This document shows positions 35,798 to 44,531 of a stretch of 58,609 bases of DNA, piece by piece. Below the pieces are notes generated by a model, which had not been told where the DNA came from, did no database searches, and was given only the letters and a program-made list of their open reading frames with translations. The position numbers and the translations under genes are program-made. The number at the start of each line of letters is the position of its first letter. Positions within the stretch are counted from its first letter, which is position 1. The stretch lies in NCBI GenBank assembly GCA_016183945.1, contig JACPDP010000001.1, positions 1 through 58,609 on the forward strand, written 5' to 3'. This DNA is from Magnetospirillum sp. (GTDB lineage Bacteria; Pseudomonadota; Alphaproteobacteria; Rhodospirillales; Magnetospirillaceae).

Positions 35798-36198
35798 GGT
35801 CCCGTCTCCTGATCGTCGCCATAGGCGGCCAGCTCGATGGTGAACTCGATCTTCAGGGGTGCGCCGTTGCCCAGGAATTGGGACTGGCCCTCGCGCACCT
35901 TGAGGATGCAGTACTTGCCCCAGACCTTGCCCATGCCGTCGACCAGCATCAGCGGCTTGCCGGCGCCGGCCTGGGCGCGCATGGCGTTCAGCTGGCCGAG
36001 GCCGCCCCGGTAATGGGGCAGGATCACGCCGGCCAGCGAGATGGTGTCGTCGTCGATGCCGCCGAACTGGCGCGCCGGGGCGCGCCCCATGCGGTCCTGC
36101 TTGGCCCACCGGTACTCGGTCTGCCGTTCCAGGGTCTGGTAGGCAGCCGTCGCGACCGAGAAGCGGTAGTCGCCCAGCGCCATCATCACCTCAGCCAT
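35794..36198 (-). CDS. P2 gpU-like tail protein
   Basis: 134 aa. MMALGDYRFSVATAAYQTLE, RAPARQFGGIDDDTISLAGV and LPHYRGGLGQLNAMR are standard for the gpU family that follows the tape measure gene in P2-type tails. It probably joins tube and baseplate. Confidence 0.9.
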   Translation of the reverse strand: MAEVMMALGDYRFSVATAAYQTLERQTEYRWAKQDRMGRAPARQFGGIDDDTISLAGVILPHYRGGLGQLNAMRAQAGAGKPLMLVDGMGKVWGKYCILKVREGQSQFLGNGAPLKIEFTIELAAYGDDQETGP

Positions 36199-36224
36199 TG
36201 GCCACCTCAGTCATGCCCACCTCA

Positions 36225-38714
36225 TCAGTCATGTAGCGCCGCCCGCTGGCGCTCCTGGAGCAGCCGGGCCACCCGGTCGGCGAGGGCGCGCGCGTCCTCT
36301 CCCGGCTGCTGGTAGATGTTGAAGATGTAGGTCCCCCCGGCCTCCTGCTGGGCCTTGGGCGTGGCGGCGGCCGCCGCCGATCCGCCACCGCCCGCCGGCG
36401 CCGCCGAATTGCCCAGCGGCGGCTCCGGCCCGGTCGGCGGTGCCGGTGTCTTATACTTGGCCAGCCAGCCGCCCAGCTTCTCGCCACCGAAAGCGCCGAG
36501 CGTGCCGCCGATGATGGCGCCCAGCGCCGTGCCGATCACCGGCACGAACGAACCGATGGCGGCGCCGGCGGCGGCACCGGCCAGGCCGCCTGCCAGGTTG
36601 CCGGCCGCGCCGCCCTTCTCCTCCTTCGAGAGGTTTGGGTCCATCAGGTCGCTGACCGCCATGCCGGCGCCCAGCAGCAGGCCGGCGCCACCCAAAGCCT
36701 TGCCGCCGAAGCGTAAGGCGCGGCCCAGCTTGCCGGCACCGCCCAAACCGCCCAGCCCACCGACCCCACCCTGGGCGCCGGCCAGCCGGTTCGACGCGCC
36801 GGCAGCCGAGTTGGCGGCGGCGGTGTACTGGCGCAGGCGCAGGATCGCCGCTCCCAGCCGGCTGCCCATGCCGGCGCTGCTGGCGGCCACCCGGCCGGCC
36901 CCGGCCGCCGCCGGCGCCGAGGCACGGCCGACGTTGAGCATCTCGCGCACCACGCCGCCGAGGCCTGAGCGGTAGAAGGTCAGGGCATAGCGGCCGGCGA
37001 TCGCCACGGCCTTGTAGGTCACCATGACGCCGACCAAACCGACCAGGGCGGCGGTGGCATGGGGGGCGGCATCGGCGAGGTTGGCCAGGGCATCGACGCC
37101 GGTGGCCAGCCCATTGACCAGGGGCGTCACCACCGGCAGCAGCGCCTTGCCGATGCTGCCCATCAGCTTGTCCCAGGCCAGCCCCAGCTTCTTGCTCGAA
37201 TCGTTGAAGGTCGATGCCATGTTGGCGAAGTCCTTGTCGACCACGCCGCCGGCGCCCGCCGCCTTCTGCTTGATCTTCAGGTACTCCTGATAGTTCCCCA
37301 GCATCGGCGCCAGGAAGTCCTGGACCTGCTTGTCGCCGAACAGCTCGCCCAGCTTGAACCGCTCGCTGATCTTCTCGGCCGCGCCTTCGACCAGCTTGCC
37401 GTTCGCGTCGAAGGCGTCCGCCATGGCCTTGTCTAGGTCGGCGCCAGTGGCGGTGGCGATCTCCTTCATCACCACTTCAAGCGGGTTCTCGCCGGCAGCG
37501 GCGCCATCGGCCAGGGCTTGCTTGATGTCGATGCCCAGCTTGCTGAAATTCCGCACCGTCTCGGGGCTGGCGATCTTGCCGAGGAAGTTGGCCAAGTTGT
37601 TGGCGGCGGTGCTGGGGTCGCTGGCGCCCTTCATCGCGACCTGCAGCGCCGCGCCCAGGCTGGCCACCGCTTCGGTTCCGGTCAGGCCCAGGCTGGCTGC
37701 GGCGGCGGTCAGCTGGGGGAACTGCTGGGCCATGTGCTTCAGCTCGAAACCGCCCTCCTTGCCGGCCTGGGCCATGATGTCGAGGGCCTTGCCCAGCTTG
37801 TCGACCGGCACATGCAGGTTGCTCATCACGCTGAAGGACAGGTTGGCCATGTCGTCGATGCTGGCCCCCGTCGCGGTGGCGGCCCGGCCGATATCCTTGA
37901 TGGCGGCCAGCGCCTGCTTGGCCTCCATGCCCTTGCCCACCAGCACCTCGACACCGGAGAGCAGGGCGGAGTTGGACTGGATCACCTCGGTGGACATGCC
38001 GCGCACCTGGGCGCGCACCTTCTCCAACTCGTCGGCCGTCATGCCGGCGGTGTTGCCGAAAGCGCGCAGCTGATGCTCGAAATCGCCCTCGGCCTTGACC
38101 GGCTGTCGGATGGCCGCGAACGCCGCCCCGATCTTGAGCGCTTCGCCGACGAACTGGCCACCAAGCTCGCGCCGCTTGTTGGCCCGCTCCATGGCGTCGC
38201 CCAGGCGGCCGATGGATTGGGTGGTCTGATCGACCTTGGCCTTGGCCTCGGCCATGTCGGCGGCCAGCTTGCGCTCGGCGCCGGCCAGGTCTCGGGTGTC
38301 GATGCCGGCCGCCTTCAATTCCGCCCGCAAGCTCGCCAGGCGCTGCTTCTTGGCCGCCTCGGCCGCCGCCGCCCGCTCGACCGCGCGCCGGGCAGCTTCC
38401 AGGGCCTTTTCCTGAGCCTTGGTCGGTTCCTCCGACGCGGCGATCTCCCGGGCCAGACCGCGCACCTTGTCTTGGGCCTCGCGATGCGCCCGGCCGGCGG
38501 CCAGCACCTCCATGCCGAGCGTGCGGTAGCCCTTTAGCTGGCGCTCGGTCTGCTCGACCCGCGCCGTCGCCTTCAGCGCGTCGGCCTTCTGCCGCTCGGC
38601 CTCCTGGACAGCTTGGCCCAGGCGCCCCACTTGCGCTATGGTTGTCCCGACGGCAGCCCTCAGGCCAGCACCGACGGTGGCACCGATGACCAGGGATAGA
38701 GCGAGTTCCGACAT
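36225..38714 (-). CDS. tail tape measure protein of the contractile tail
   Basis: 829 aa. Residues 1-200 are coiled coil, about 200-560 are the TP901-type tape measure core (QVRGMSTEVIQSNSALLSGV, FELKHMAQQFPQLTAAAASL), and about 560-760 hold hydrophobic and glycine-rich segments. The final 70 residues are Ala/Pro-rich before YIFNIYQQPGEDARALADRV. It sets tail length (roughly 110-125 nm at 1.4-1.5 angstrom per residue). Its start codon overlaps, on the opposite strand, the start codon of a small membrane-protein gene. Confidence 0.93.
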   Translation of the reverse strand: MSELALSLVIGATVGAGLRAAVGTTIAQVGRLGQAVQEAERQKADALKATARVEQTERQLKGYRTLGMEVLAAGRAHREAQDKVRGLAREIAASEEPTKAQEKALEAARRAVERAAAAEAAKKQRLASLRAELKAAGIDTRDLAGAERKLAADMAEAKAKVDQTTQSIGRLGDAMERANKRRELGGQFVGEALKIGAAFAAIRQPVKAEGDFEHQLRAFGNTAGMTADELEKVRAQVRGMSTEVIQSNSALLSGVEVLVGKGMEAKQALAAIKDIGRAATATGASIDDMANLSFSVMSNLHVPVDKLGKALDIMAQAGKEGGFELKHMAQQFPQLTAAAASLGLTGTEAVASLGAALQVAMKGASDPSTAANNLANFLGKIASPETVRNFSKLGIDIKQALADGAAAGENPLEVVMKEIATATGADLDKAMADAFDANGKLVEGAAEKISERFKLGELFGDKQVQDFLAPMLGNYQEYLKIKQKAAGAGGVVDKDFANMASTFNDSSKKLGLAWDKLMGSIGKALLPVVTPLVNGLATGVDALANLADAAPHATAALVGLVGVMVTYKAVAIAGRYALTFYRSGLGGVVREMLNVGRASAPAAAGAGRVAASSAGMGSRLGAAILRLRQYTAAANSAAGASNRLAGAQGGVGGLGGLGGAGKLGRALRFGGKALGGAGLLLGAGMAVSDLMDPNLSKEEKGGAAGNLAGGLAGAAAGAAIGSFVPVIGTALGAIIGGTLGAFGGEKLGGWLAKYKTPAPPTGPEPPLGNSAAPAGGGGSAAAAATPKAQQEAGGTYIFNIYQQPGEDARALADRVARLLQERQRAALHD

Positions 38715-38958
38715 GACCGAAGGACGCCTTAAGCTGGCTGCGTTGGGGTGGATGGCCCTGTGGTTCGTAGGTCTTTGGATCGGCGGCTATTCATCTCCGT
38801 TCGCTCCCAACGGCATCGGCATTCTCGCCTTCGGCACCATCTTTTTCGGCACGCTCGCCAGTCTGGCCATCTTCGTACTTCTCTGGCTGCTGCGGCACAT
38901 GTTCGGCATCGTCACCCTGGTGCCGTTCGTGCGCGAGAAGGACCTCATCGGCCACTGA
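38713..38958 (+). CDS. small membrane protein encoded against the tail operon
   Basis: 81 aa, the only plus-strand gene in the prophage part. Two clear transmembrane helices (GWMALWFVGLWIGG and GILAFGTIFFGTLASLAIFV), then a basic end FVREKDLIGH. The start codon lies on the CATG that also gives the tape measure ATG on the other strand, so the two starts are interleaved. Its 3' end overlaps the small E'-like gene by 14 bases. No other gene explains this strand here. A moron or superinfection-exclusion role is a guess. Confidence 0.65.
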   Translation: MTEGRLKLAALGWMALWFVGLWIGGYSSPFAPNGIGILAFGTIFFGTLASLAIFVLLWLLRHMFGIVTLVPFVREKDLIGH

Positions 38959-39073
38959 CCCCGACCTCGGCGGCTACTTCCTCGGCCGCCGAGATCCACG
39001 CCTCCAGCTCGCGCAGATCCAGCTCCATCAGATCGAAGCCGAGCCCCGCCAGCCGGAGGCACTTCTTCCTCAA
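38945..39073 (-). CDS. P2 GpE'-like small tail chaperone C-part
   Basis: 42 aa if started at TTG 39073, which overlaps the stop of the preceding chaperone (TTGA). The sequence AGLGFDLMELDLRELEAWIS resembles the short GpE/E' family used as the frameshifted extension of the tail assembly chaperone. The frame is also open upstream in the -1 frame of gene E, but I find no canonical slippery heptamer in phase. Coupled initiation at TTG or ATG 39028 is therefore possible. Confidence 0.5.
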   Translation of the reverse strand: MRKKCLRLAGLGFDLMELDLRELEAWISAAEEVAAEVGVSGR

Positions 39074-39351
39074 GTCGTGGGCGCTGCGCCGGAGGACTTC
39101 GCCTCCGGCTTCTTCCGAAAATCCCGCAGGGCTTCCTGCAGCTTGTCGTAATCGGCCATGTCCAGCTCGTGGATGACCTCGGGCGCCTGGGCGGTCAGCA
39201 GGGCGAACAGCGCGATCTCGATCTCGCCTTCATCGAGGCGGCCCTTCTTGGCCTCCATCTCGTCCCTCACCTTCGGCCGGCGCATGGTCAGCTCGGCCAC
39301 CGGCGGGTGGGGCGGCAGGTTCAGGGGGTAATCCAGGGTGATCTTCTTCAT
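39070..39351 (-). CDS. P2 gpE-like tail assembly chaperone
   Basis: 93 aa. MKKITLDYPLNLPPHPPVAE, LTMRRPKVRDEMEAKK and EIEIALFALLTAQAPEVIHE follow the phage tail assembly (gpE/Mu gp41) family. It lies between the tube and tape measure genes, where P2 and Mu encode chaperones that act on the tape measure. The C-terminal 15 residues are low complexity. Confidence 0.88.
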   Translation of the reverse strand: MKKITLDYPLNLPPHPPVAELTMRRPKVRDEMEAKKGRLDEGEIEIALFALLTAQAPEVIHELDMADYDKLQEALRDFRKKPEAKSSGAAPTT

Positions 39352-39365
39352 CTCTCAAGACCCCC

Positions 39366-39869
39366 TTACATGCCCAGCGCGCGGCGGATGGCCGCCAGCT
39401 GATCCTTGCCGGCGACGCGGCGGATCATGTTCTCGATGTCGATCTCGATGACCTCGGTCGAGCCGATGGTGATCTTCAGGTACTTGACCTCGACCGTGCA
39501 TTTCTTGGCGGTCTTGTCGCCCGGCTTCCACGAGCCGGGGTCGACCGCGCTGAACAGGCCGCGCATGGTGACGATCACCGCCTCGGCGTCGCCGGAGTCG
39601 CCCTCCTGGGCGCCGCGGAAGGTGAAGCTGGCGTTGGCGTTGCCGAACAGCGCGAGCACGATGGAGTTGTATTCGGCGAAGGTCACCTCCGCCTCCATCT
39701 TCTCCATCACGCCCATGTCGATGGACGCCACGCCGGCCAGGCCGCCGGCGCTGTAGTCCTCGGTCTTGATCTTGATCTGCGGCAGCTTCAACTCGGGGGC
39801 CTTGCCGGCGTAGCCGTAGCCGTCGGCATAGGCGACGTAGTTCTTCAGGACTTTGGGGAGGGTGGACAT
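39366..39869 (-). CDS. phage major tail tube protein (P2 FII)
   Basis: 167 aa. LPKVLKNYVAYADGYGYAGK and KIKTEDYSAGGLAGVASIDM at the start, and KYLKITIGSTEVIEIDIENM near the end, match the P2 FII tube family. It forms the inner tube of the contractile tail. It lies 15 bases after the sheath gene. Confidence 0.93.
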   Translation of the reverse strand: MSTLPKVLKNYVAYADGYGYAGKAPELKLPQIKIKTEDYSAGGLAGVASIDMGVMEKMEAEVTFAEYNSIVLALFGNANASFTFRGAQEGDSGDAEAVIVTMRGLFSAVDPGSWKPGDKTAKKCTVEVKYLKITIGSTEVIEIDIENMIRRVAGKDQLAAIRRALGM

Positions 39870-39884
39870 GGGTCTTGATCCTTA

Positions 39885-41303
39885 TCAAACCAGGATGGTG
39901 GCGGCCTCGTTGACGAGTTCCTCGTAGTAGTCCGCGTTGCGGTGCATGCGGAACCGCAGGTGCTCGATGGGCGCCGGCGCCTCGTTGTCGAAATCGACGG
40001 TGAACTCGCCCGCCAGCAGCCGGTCCTTGGTGTTGAGGTCGGGGTCGATCCACACCTTGCCGCCCAGCAGGGCGCCGCGGGTCTTCATGCCGGCCAGGTA
40101 GAGATTGAGGGTGGTCGTGGCGTCCAGCAGCGCCTGGACGCTGAAGGGCCGGTCCATGATCCACAGATAGCTCTGCTCGATGGACTCGTTGATCATGTCG
40201 TGGGTGCGCCGGACGGAAAGGAACGCCCACAGCGGATCGTCCGAGCAGGTACGGTTGCCCCACAGGCGGAAGCCGTTCTCCTGGACGATGGTGGCCACCT
40301 CGTTGCTGTTGAGGTAGTTGGCCACGCAGTCGGGGTCGGACAGGGCGAAGTCGATGGGCCGCGCGATGCCGGTGATGCCGGTGATCAGCTTGTTGGACGG
40401 CGACCACCAGAAGCCCATGGCCGGGTCGTTGTCGGTGCGGGCGATCACGCCGGCGGCCCAGGCGCTGCCCGGCTGCACCACGTTCATGGCAAGGGCGGTG
40501 TCCCACACGGTGACGAAGGGATCCACGACATAGACGCGGGCCGAGCCCCAATCCTTGCGGTAGGCGACCGCCGCCTCGTCGGTGGTGTTGGGGCCTTCGG
40601 CGACGATGGCCGCCCGCAGCTTGGTCGCCAGCCCCTCCATCTCGGCCACCACCGGGTTGCGGGCGGCGCCCACCGTGGCGGTGGCAAGGGCGCCGGCGCC
40701 GTCGCCGGTGATGGTGACGTCGGGCACGCCGGTGTAGCCGACGCCCGAGCGGGTGACCTGGATGGCGGTGACCTTGCCGCCGGTGATCACCGCCGTGGCG
40801 GTGGCGCCGGAGCAGCCGCCGGCAGCGATCGCGACCGTGGCCTGGGTATAGCCGTCGCCCTGGGCGGTGACCGCGATGGTCTTGACGCCCTGGGGCTTGA
40901 CCGAGGTGAAGCCGGGGGCGATCAGGATCTTCGGCTTGACAAAGACGGTCGAGGCGGCCGAGCGGAAGGCGTGCACGCCGGTCATCAGCGTCACGTCGCC
41001 GATGATGTTGGACAGGGTCTCGTTGGCGTTGGCGCCTTCCTCGACGCGCACCACCACGATCATGGCGCCGGTCTGCTTGTAGACGGCCTCGACGGCATCC
41101 TTGAGCGTGCCGGCGCCGCCCAGCTTGGCCGCCTTGCGCGGGTTGTTGGCCAGCAGCACCGGGGTGTCCAGCGGGAAGTCGGCGACGACGGCGTCGGGCG
41201 CCGTGCCGATGATGCCGATCACCGAGGACTTCACGGTGCGGATGGGGCGGATGCCGTCGACGACTTCGGCGACCTCGCATCCATGCAGGAAATAATCAGC
41301 CAT
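39885..41303 (-). CDS. phage tail sheath protein (P2 FI) with inserted beta-repeat domain
   Basis: 472 aa from ATG 41303, chosen for AAGGAGA seven bases upstream. The sheath core shows FLHGCEVAEVVDGIRPIRTV near the N-terminus, then GVHAFRSAASTVFVKPKILI and GNRTCSDDPLWAFLSVRRTH, and the C-terminal sheath fold. Residues about 143-213 form an extra glycine-rich domain (GDGYTQATVAIA, GKVTAIQVTRSGVGYTGVPD) not found in P2 FI. It resembles small beta-repeat decorations seen in other phage surface proteins. Confidence 0.93.
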   Translation of the reverse strand: MADYFLHGCEVAEVVDGIRPIRTVKSSVIGIIGTAPDAVVADFPLDTPVLLANNPRKAAKLGGAGTLKDAVEAVYKQTGAMIVVVRVEEGANANETLSNIIGDVTLMTGVHAFRSAASTVFVKPKILIAPGFTSVKPQGVKTIAVTAQGDGYTQATVAIAAGGCSGATATAVITGGKVTAIQVTRSGVGYTGVPDVTITGDGAGALATATVGAARNPVVAEMEGLATKLRAAIVAEGPNTTDEAAVAYRKDWGSARVYVVDPFVTVWDTALAMNVVQPGSAWAAGVIARTDNDPAMGFWWSPSNKLITGITGIARPIDFALSDPDCVANYLNSNEVATIVQENGFRLWGNRTCSDDPLWAFLSVRRTHDMINESIEQSYLWIMDRPFSVQALLDATTTLNLYLAGMKTRGALLGGKVWIDPDLNTKDRLLAGEFTVDFDNEAPAPIEHLRFRMHRNADYYEELVNEAATILV

Positions 41304-41360
41304 GGGCAATTCTCCTTGGGCTACTGCGGCCAGCCGGCCGCGACGGGTGGAACTACCGTG

Positions 41361-41954
41361 TCACCAGACGACGGCCAGGACGGCAGCGGCATCGGCTGCC
41401 TGACGAATTGAGTCCTTGCGATCCTGGAGCCGCTGGAATGCTTCCCAGCCCCGTACCAGCATGGCGGCGGCCAAGCCCTGCAGGTCGGCGAAGGTGAAGG
41501 GGACACGCACGTTGTCCTCGGCCACCCAATAGAAGCCGGCCGGGGTTTCCTGGCTGGCGCCGTAGCCGGCCAGTGTGGCTTGAAGGTTCGCGACCGAGGA
41601 TTGATCAGCCTGGAAGAAGTTGGACACGCCGCCGGCCGTGGTGAACTCAACGGACAAACCCACGGCGGCGGCATACGCCGCCTCCATCTCCCCGATCCGT
41701 TCGGCCTGAAGTTCGGCCAGCGGCCGGGCCTCGGTCAGCCACACCCGAGTGGGAACCGCCTCGACCATCCGGACCTCGGTGCCGAGTGCCACCAGAGCCG
41801 GGTCGGTGGGGCGGTCCGTTTGCACCACCTCGCGCAGGCCGGGGATGTCGGACTTGGGCCAGTTGCCCGGATATTGGGTGCCGTCCTCGCCGACAACTGG
41901 TGAGGTGTCGCCATAGACGATTGAGAGGTCATCTCCCAGGACGTATTCAGCCAT
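41361..41954 (-). CDS. tail fibre assembly-like protein with DUF4376 domain
   Basis: 197 aa from ATG 41954; the longer ORF is a shadow. The N-terminal 80 residues are fibre-assembly-like (PKSDIPGLREVVQTDRPTDP). The C-terminus WVAEDNVRVPFTFADLQGLA followed by AAMLVRGWEAFQRLQDRKDS matches DUF4376, often found in tail fibre accessory proteins. It is the last gene of the fibre cluster, where chaperones usually sit. Confidence 0.7.
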   Translation of the reverse strand: MAEYVLGDDLSIVYGDTSPVVGEDGTQYPGNWPKSDIPGLREVVQTDRPTDPALVALGTEVRMVEAVPTRVWLTEARPLAELQAERIGEMEAAYAAAVGLSVEFTTAGGVSNFFQADQSSVANLQATLAGYGASQETPAGFYWVAEDNVRVPFTFADLQGLAAAMLVRGWEAFQRLQDRKDSIRQAADAAAVLAVVW

Positions 41955-41956
41955 GT

Positions 41957-42850
41957 TCAGCCCCTGGTGGTGTAAATGATGATGATGGCGCCCTGGTGGC
42001 CAAGGCCGCCGTCTGTGTTCGGGTTGGTGTCGGGGCATGCGCCGCCGCCGGCCCCGCCGTAGTTGCCGGCGTCACCGCCCTTGAAGCTGGCCGACCCGGT
42101 CGGGAAGATGCAGGCAGCCCCGCTGCCGCCACCGCCAGGACCGGCCTGACCCCCGGCAGTAGCGGTGTAGTCGTTCCCAGTGGCCCCGTCGTTGCCGGCA
42201 CCGGGAGTGGATCGGGCCGCGCCGCCTATCGCGGTGCCGCCGCTGTCTCCGCCTTTTCCGCTGGTGCCGATGACGCCGTTCTGCCCGTTCTGGCCGTTGC
42301 CATTGGGTCCACCAGCCCCACCACCGCCGCCGCCGAAACCGTCGCGGTTGAGGTTGCCGGCGCCGTTGCCGCCGTTCCCCCCCGAATGACATACATCGCC
42401 GCAGCACTGAGCCGCCTGGCCGCCCTGTCCACCGTTACCGTTGGACTTGTACCCGCCCTGGCCACCTTTGGCGCCAACGGCACCCGCCGTCCCAGGAGCA
42501 GGCATTGAAAGGGCATTGAACCAGGTGTCCCCGCCAGCCGGCCCAGGGCTCTGGTAGCGGTCGGTGCCTGCGGCGCCGATACTGATACTGATCGAGCTGC
42601 CGGGGACCAGGGGGAGGTTGCTGCGCTTTGCCCAGGCGCCAGCACCACCGCCTCCAGTACCCGTCCCGTAGGTGCAGTCGTGGCCGCCTCCAGCAGCCGC
42701 CCCGGCCCCAATGCAGTGGACTTCGTTGGCGGTCTGGTTGAAATCGTCGGGGACTGTCCACACCCCGGCGCCGGGGATGTTGAGAACGATGACCTTGGTG
42801 ACCGGCGGAAGGGCGCAGCAAGATGCCAGCAGAAGGGACTTGAGCGACAT
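41957..42850 (-). CDS. glycine-rich tail fibre tip protein (putative adhesin)
   Basis: 297 aa, about a third glycine. After a 25-residue hydrophobic, cysteine-containing start and a beta region (IPGAGVWTVPDDFNQTANEV) come about 200 residues of Gly-Gly-x and Gly-x-Gly runs (GGNGGNGAGNLN, GGGGGGAGGPNGNGQNGQ). Such glycine-rich domains fold as bundles of polyglycine II helices in phage adhesins such as S16 gp38. ATGA overlap with the fibre gene upstream. It likely makes the first receptor contact. The CCGDVC cluster is unusual. Confidence 0.7.
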   Translation of the reverse strand: MSLKSLLLASCCALPPVTKVIVLNIPGAGVWTVPDDFNQTANEVHCIGAGAAAGGGHDCTYGTGTGGGGAGAWAKRSNLPLVPGSSISISIGAAGTDRYQSPGPAGGDTWFNALSMPAPGTAGAVGAKGGQGGYKSNGNGGQGGQAAQCCGDVCHSGGNGGNGAGNLNRDGFGGGGGGAGGPNGNGQNGQNGVIGTSGKGGDSGGTAIGGAARSTPGAGNDGATGNDYTATAGGQAGPGGGGSGAACIFPTGSASFKGGDAGNYGGAGGGACPDTNPNTDGGLGHQGAIIIIYTTRG

Positions 42851-43908
42851 CAGGCACCCACCCCGGCACGCCAGCCGACAAGGTGCATGTTCGCGCCATT
42901 GGAACGAAAGACCAGGTGATTGACGGCGCCAAGGGTGGTGGACAGGGCGATGCCCGAGACCCCCGTGTAGGCCGGCCCGAAGGCCAGCGCGGCCCCGCCG
43001 GCGCCAACCGTCACTTCAAGGCCGTAATAGCCGCCGGCTACCTGGTGGTCGGGGTTGCCCAAGGTACGACTGGTCGAAATGGTGACGGTGGCGACCATGC
43101 CAACATCCAGGTCCCAAGCAATGGTGGCCGCATCGACCAAGGCCGCCGGAGTGAAACTCTGCTGCCTAATCCACTGCTGCACCGTGTCGAGCCGGGCGTA
43201 GCCGACAAGACTGATGGCCGCTATGGCCGCCTGGACGAAGGCGGTCGTGGCGAGCTGGGCGGTGTTGGTGCCGCCCGCAGCGGTGGGCGCGGTCGGGGTG
43301 CCGGTCAGCGCGGGCGAGGCCAACGGCGCCAGCGCTGATAAAAGCGTGTTGATCGCCGCCGTGAGCTGCGTGTCGTCGGCATCCGCCCAGACGATGCCAC
43401 CCGCGGCCACGGTGTGGCGGACCTTGCCCTCCAACCGCTCATGGTCGATGGAGAGCGCGGTGTAGGCGGCGTCGCCGTCATAGACCACCGTGATGGCGTC
43501 GGCCGGCAGGTCGGTCCACGCCAGGACATACCGAAACACCCAGTCGGCGGCGCCGCGATAGCCAAGGTTGGAGATGGCGGAAGACCAGATGCACAGCAGG
43601 GTGCCGTCCTCGGCCACAAAGCCAATTTCCTTGATCCAGAACTCGGGCGCCCCGCCGGCCACGATGGCTTCGACCAGCACCTGGTTGTTCCCCAGCGCAC
43701 CGCCGGCCGAGAGGGCCACCCGCACCCGCTCGTTGTCCAGCGCCACCCTGGCCCTGGCCGAGGCCAGCGCCACGCCGTTGACGTCGCGCACGTCGTAAGC
43801 GCCGTCGCCCAGCGCCAGGTGTGAGATCTTGACCGACAGCCCTTGGGCGTGGGCCGCCTCGATGGCGGCCAGGCCGGCGGAGGTGAAGACGGGATACAGC
43901 TCGCTCAT
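42850..43908 (-). CDS. tail fibre protein (P2 gpH-like)
   Basis: 352 aa from ATG 43908. The N-terminal 160 residues are the baseplate-attachment domain of phage tail fibres (LYPVFTSAGLAAIEAAHAQG; KISHLALGDGAYD; FWIKEIGFVAEDGTLL). A linker with repeats like SPALTGTPTAPTAAGGTNTA and QLATTAFVQAAIAAI is typical of lambdoid and P2 side fibres. The distal part is a beta-rich tip. It overlaps gpI by 4 bases. Confidence 0.88.
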   Translation of the reverse strand: MSELYPVFTSAGLAAIEAAHAQGLSVKISHLALGDGAYDVRDVNGVALASARARVALDNERVRVALSAGGALGNNQVLVEAIVAGGAPEFWIKEIGFVAEDGTLLCIWSSAISNLGYRGAADWVFRYVLAWTDLPADAITVVYDGDAAYTALSIDHERLEGKVRHTVAAGGIVWADADDTQLTAAINTLLSALAPLASPALTGTPTAPTAAGGTNTAQLATTAFVQAAIAAISLVGYARLDTVQQWIRQQSFTPAALVDAATIAWDLDVGMVATVTISTSRTLGNPDHQVAGGYYGLEVTVGAGGAALAFGPAYTGVSGIALSTTLGAVNHLVFRSNGANMHLVGWRAGVGA

Positions 43909-44531
43909 GAGACGGTCATCCTGGCGTGGTGGATGGAGGCGGCGTCGGTACCGGCGCCCAGCACCAGGCCGCCGATCAGGCCGCCGGCCGGCGTCAGCTC
44001 GGCACGCAGGCGCTGCTGGCCGATGGCAATGGCGCCCAGGCCGATGGCCCCGTCCAGGGCGGCGCCGGCGCGAAAGGTGGGGTGCTGGGATTCCCGCTTG
44101 GCCCCGGCGATCACCGCCAGGGCATCGGTGAAGAACGCGCCGTCGAAGACGGTGGCGGGATCGGCGTCGTTGGCCCAGGTGGTCAGCAGAAAGGTTCCCG
44201 GCTCGGCCGCCGGCGCCGCGTCGAACCATTCGACGATCTCCGGCGGCGAGCCCAGCGCGGTAAGCGCCCGCCGTACCGCGCCGATGGTGCCTTTGCGCCG
44301 GTGGACGTCGACGCTGGCGGCGATCACGCGGCGCTTGGTCGCCTCGGGCCAGTCGGAACGCCAGTAGTCCACCGACAGCGACCAGGCCAGCCACGGCAGA
44401 TGGCTGGTCGGGCAGCGCTGGGGGTCGAACAGTGTGTCCACCGGCACCGGCACCGCGCCGATCCGCGCCGTCGCCGCCTCAAGGGCCAACTCCTGGGCCG
44501 AGGCGTTGGATGGCAGCAGGCTGTCAGCCAT
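43905..44531 (-). CDS. P2 gpI-like baseplate/tail protein
   Basis: 208 aa. LLPSNASAQELALEAATARI, CPTSHLPWLAWSLSVDYW and TKRRVIAASVDVHRRKGTIG match the phage tail protein I family, the baseplate wedge component that holds the fibre. It overlaps the neighbours by 8 and 4 bases, so the J-I-H order is translationally coupled as in P2. Confidence 0.92.
   Translation of the reverse strand: MADSLLPSNASAQELALEAATARIGAVPVPVDTLFDPQRCPTSHLPWLAWSLSVDYWRSDWPEATKRRVIAASVDVHRRKGTIGAVRRALTALGSPPEIVEWFDAAPAAEPGTFLLTTWANDADPATVFDGAFFTDALAVIAGAKRESQHPTFRAGAALDGAIGLGAIAIGQQRLRAELTPAGGLIGGLVLGAGTDAASIHHARMTVS

Noticed and set aside
39070..39120. Canonical -1 slippery heptamer for E/E'
   Set aside because: GGGATTTT and GGAAGAAG occur near the overlap but not in the X XXY YYZ phase of gene E.
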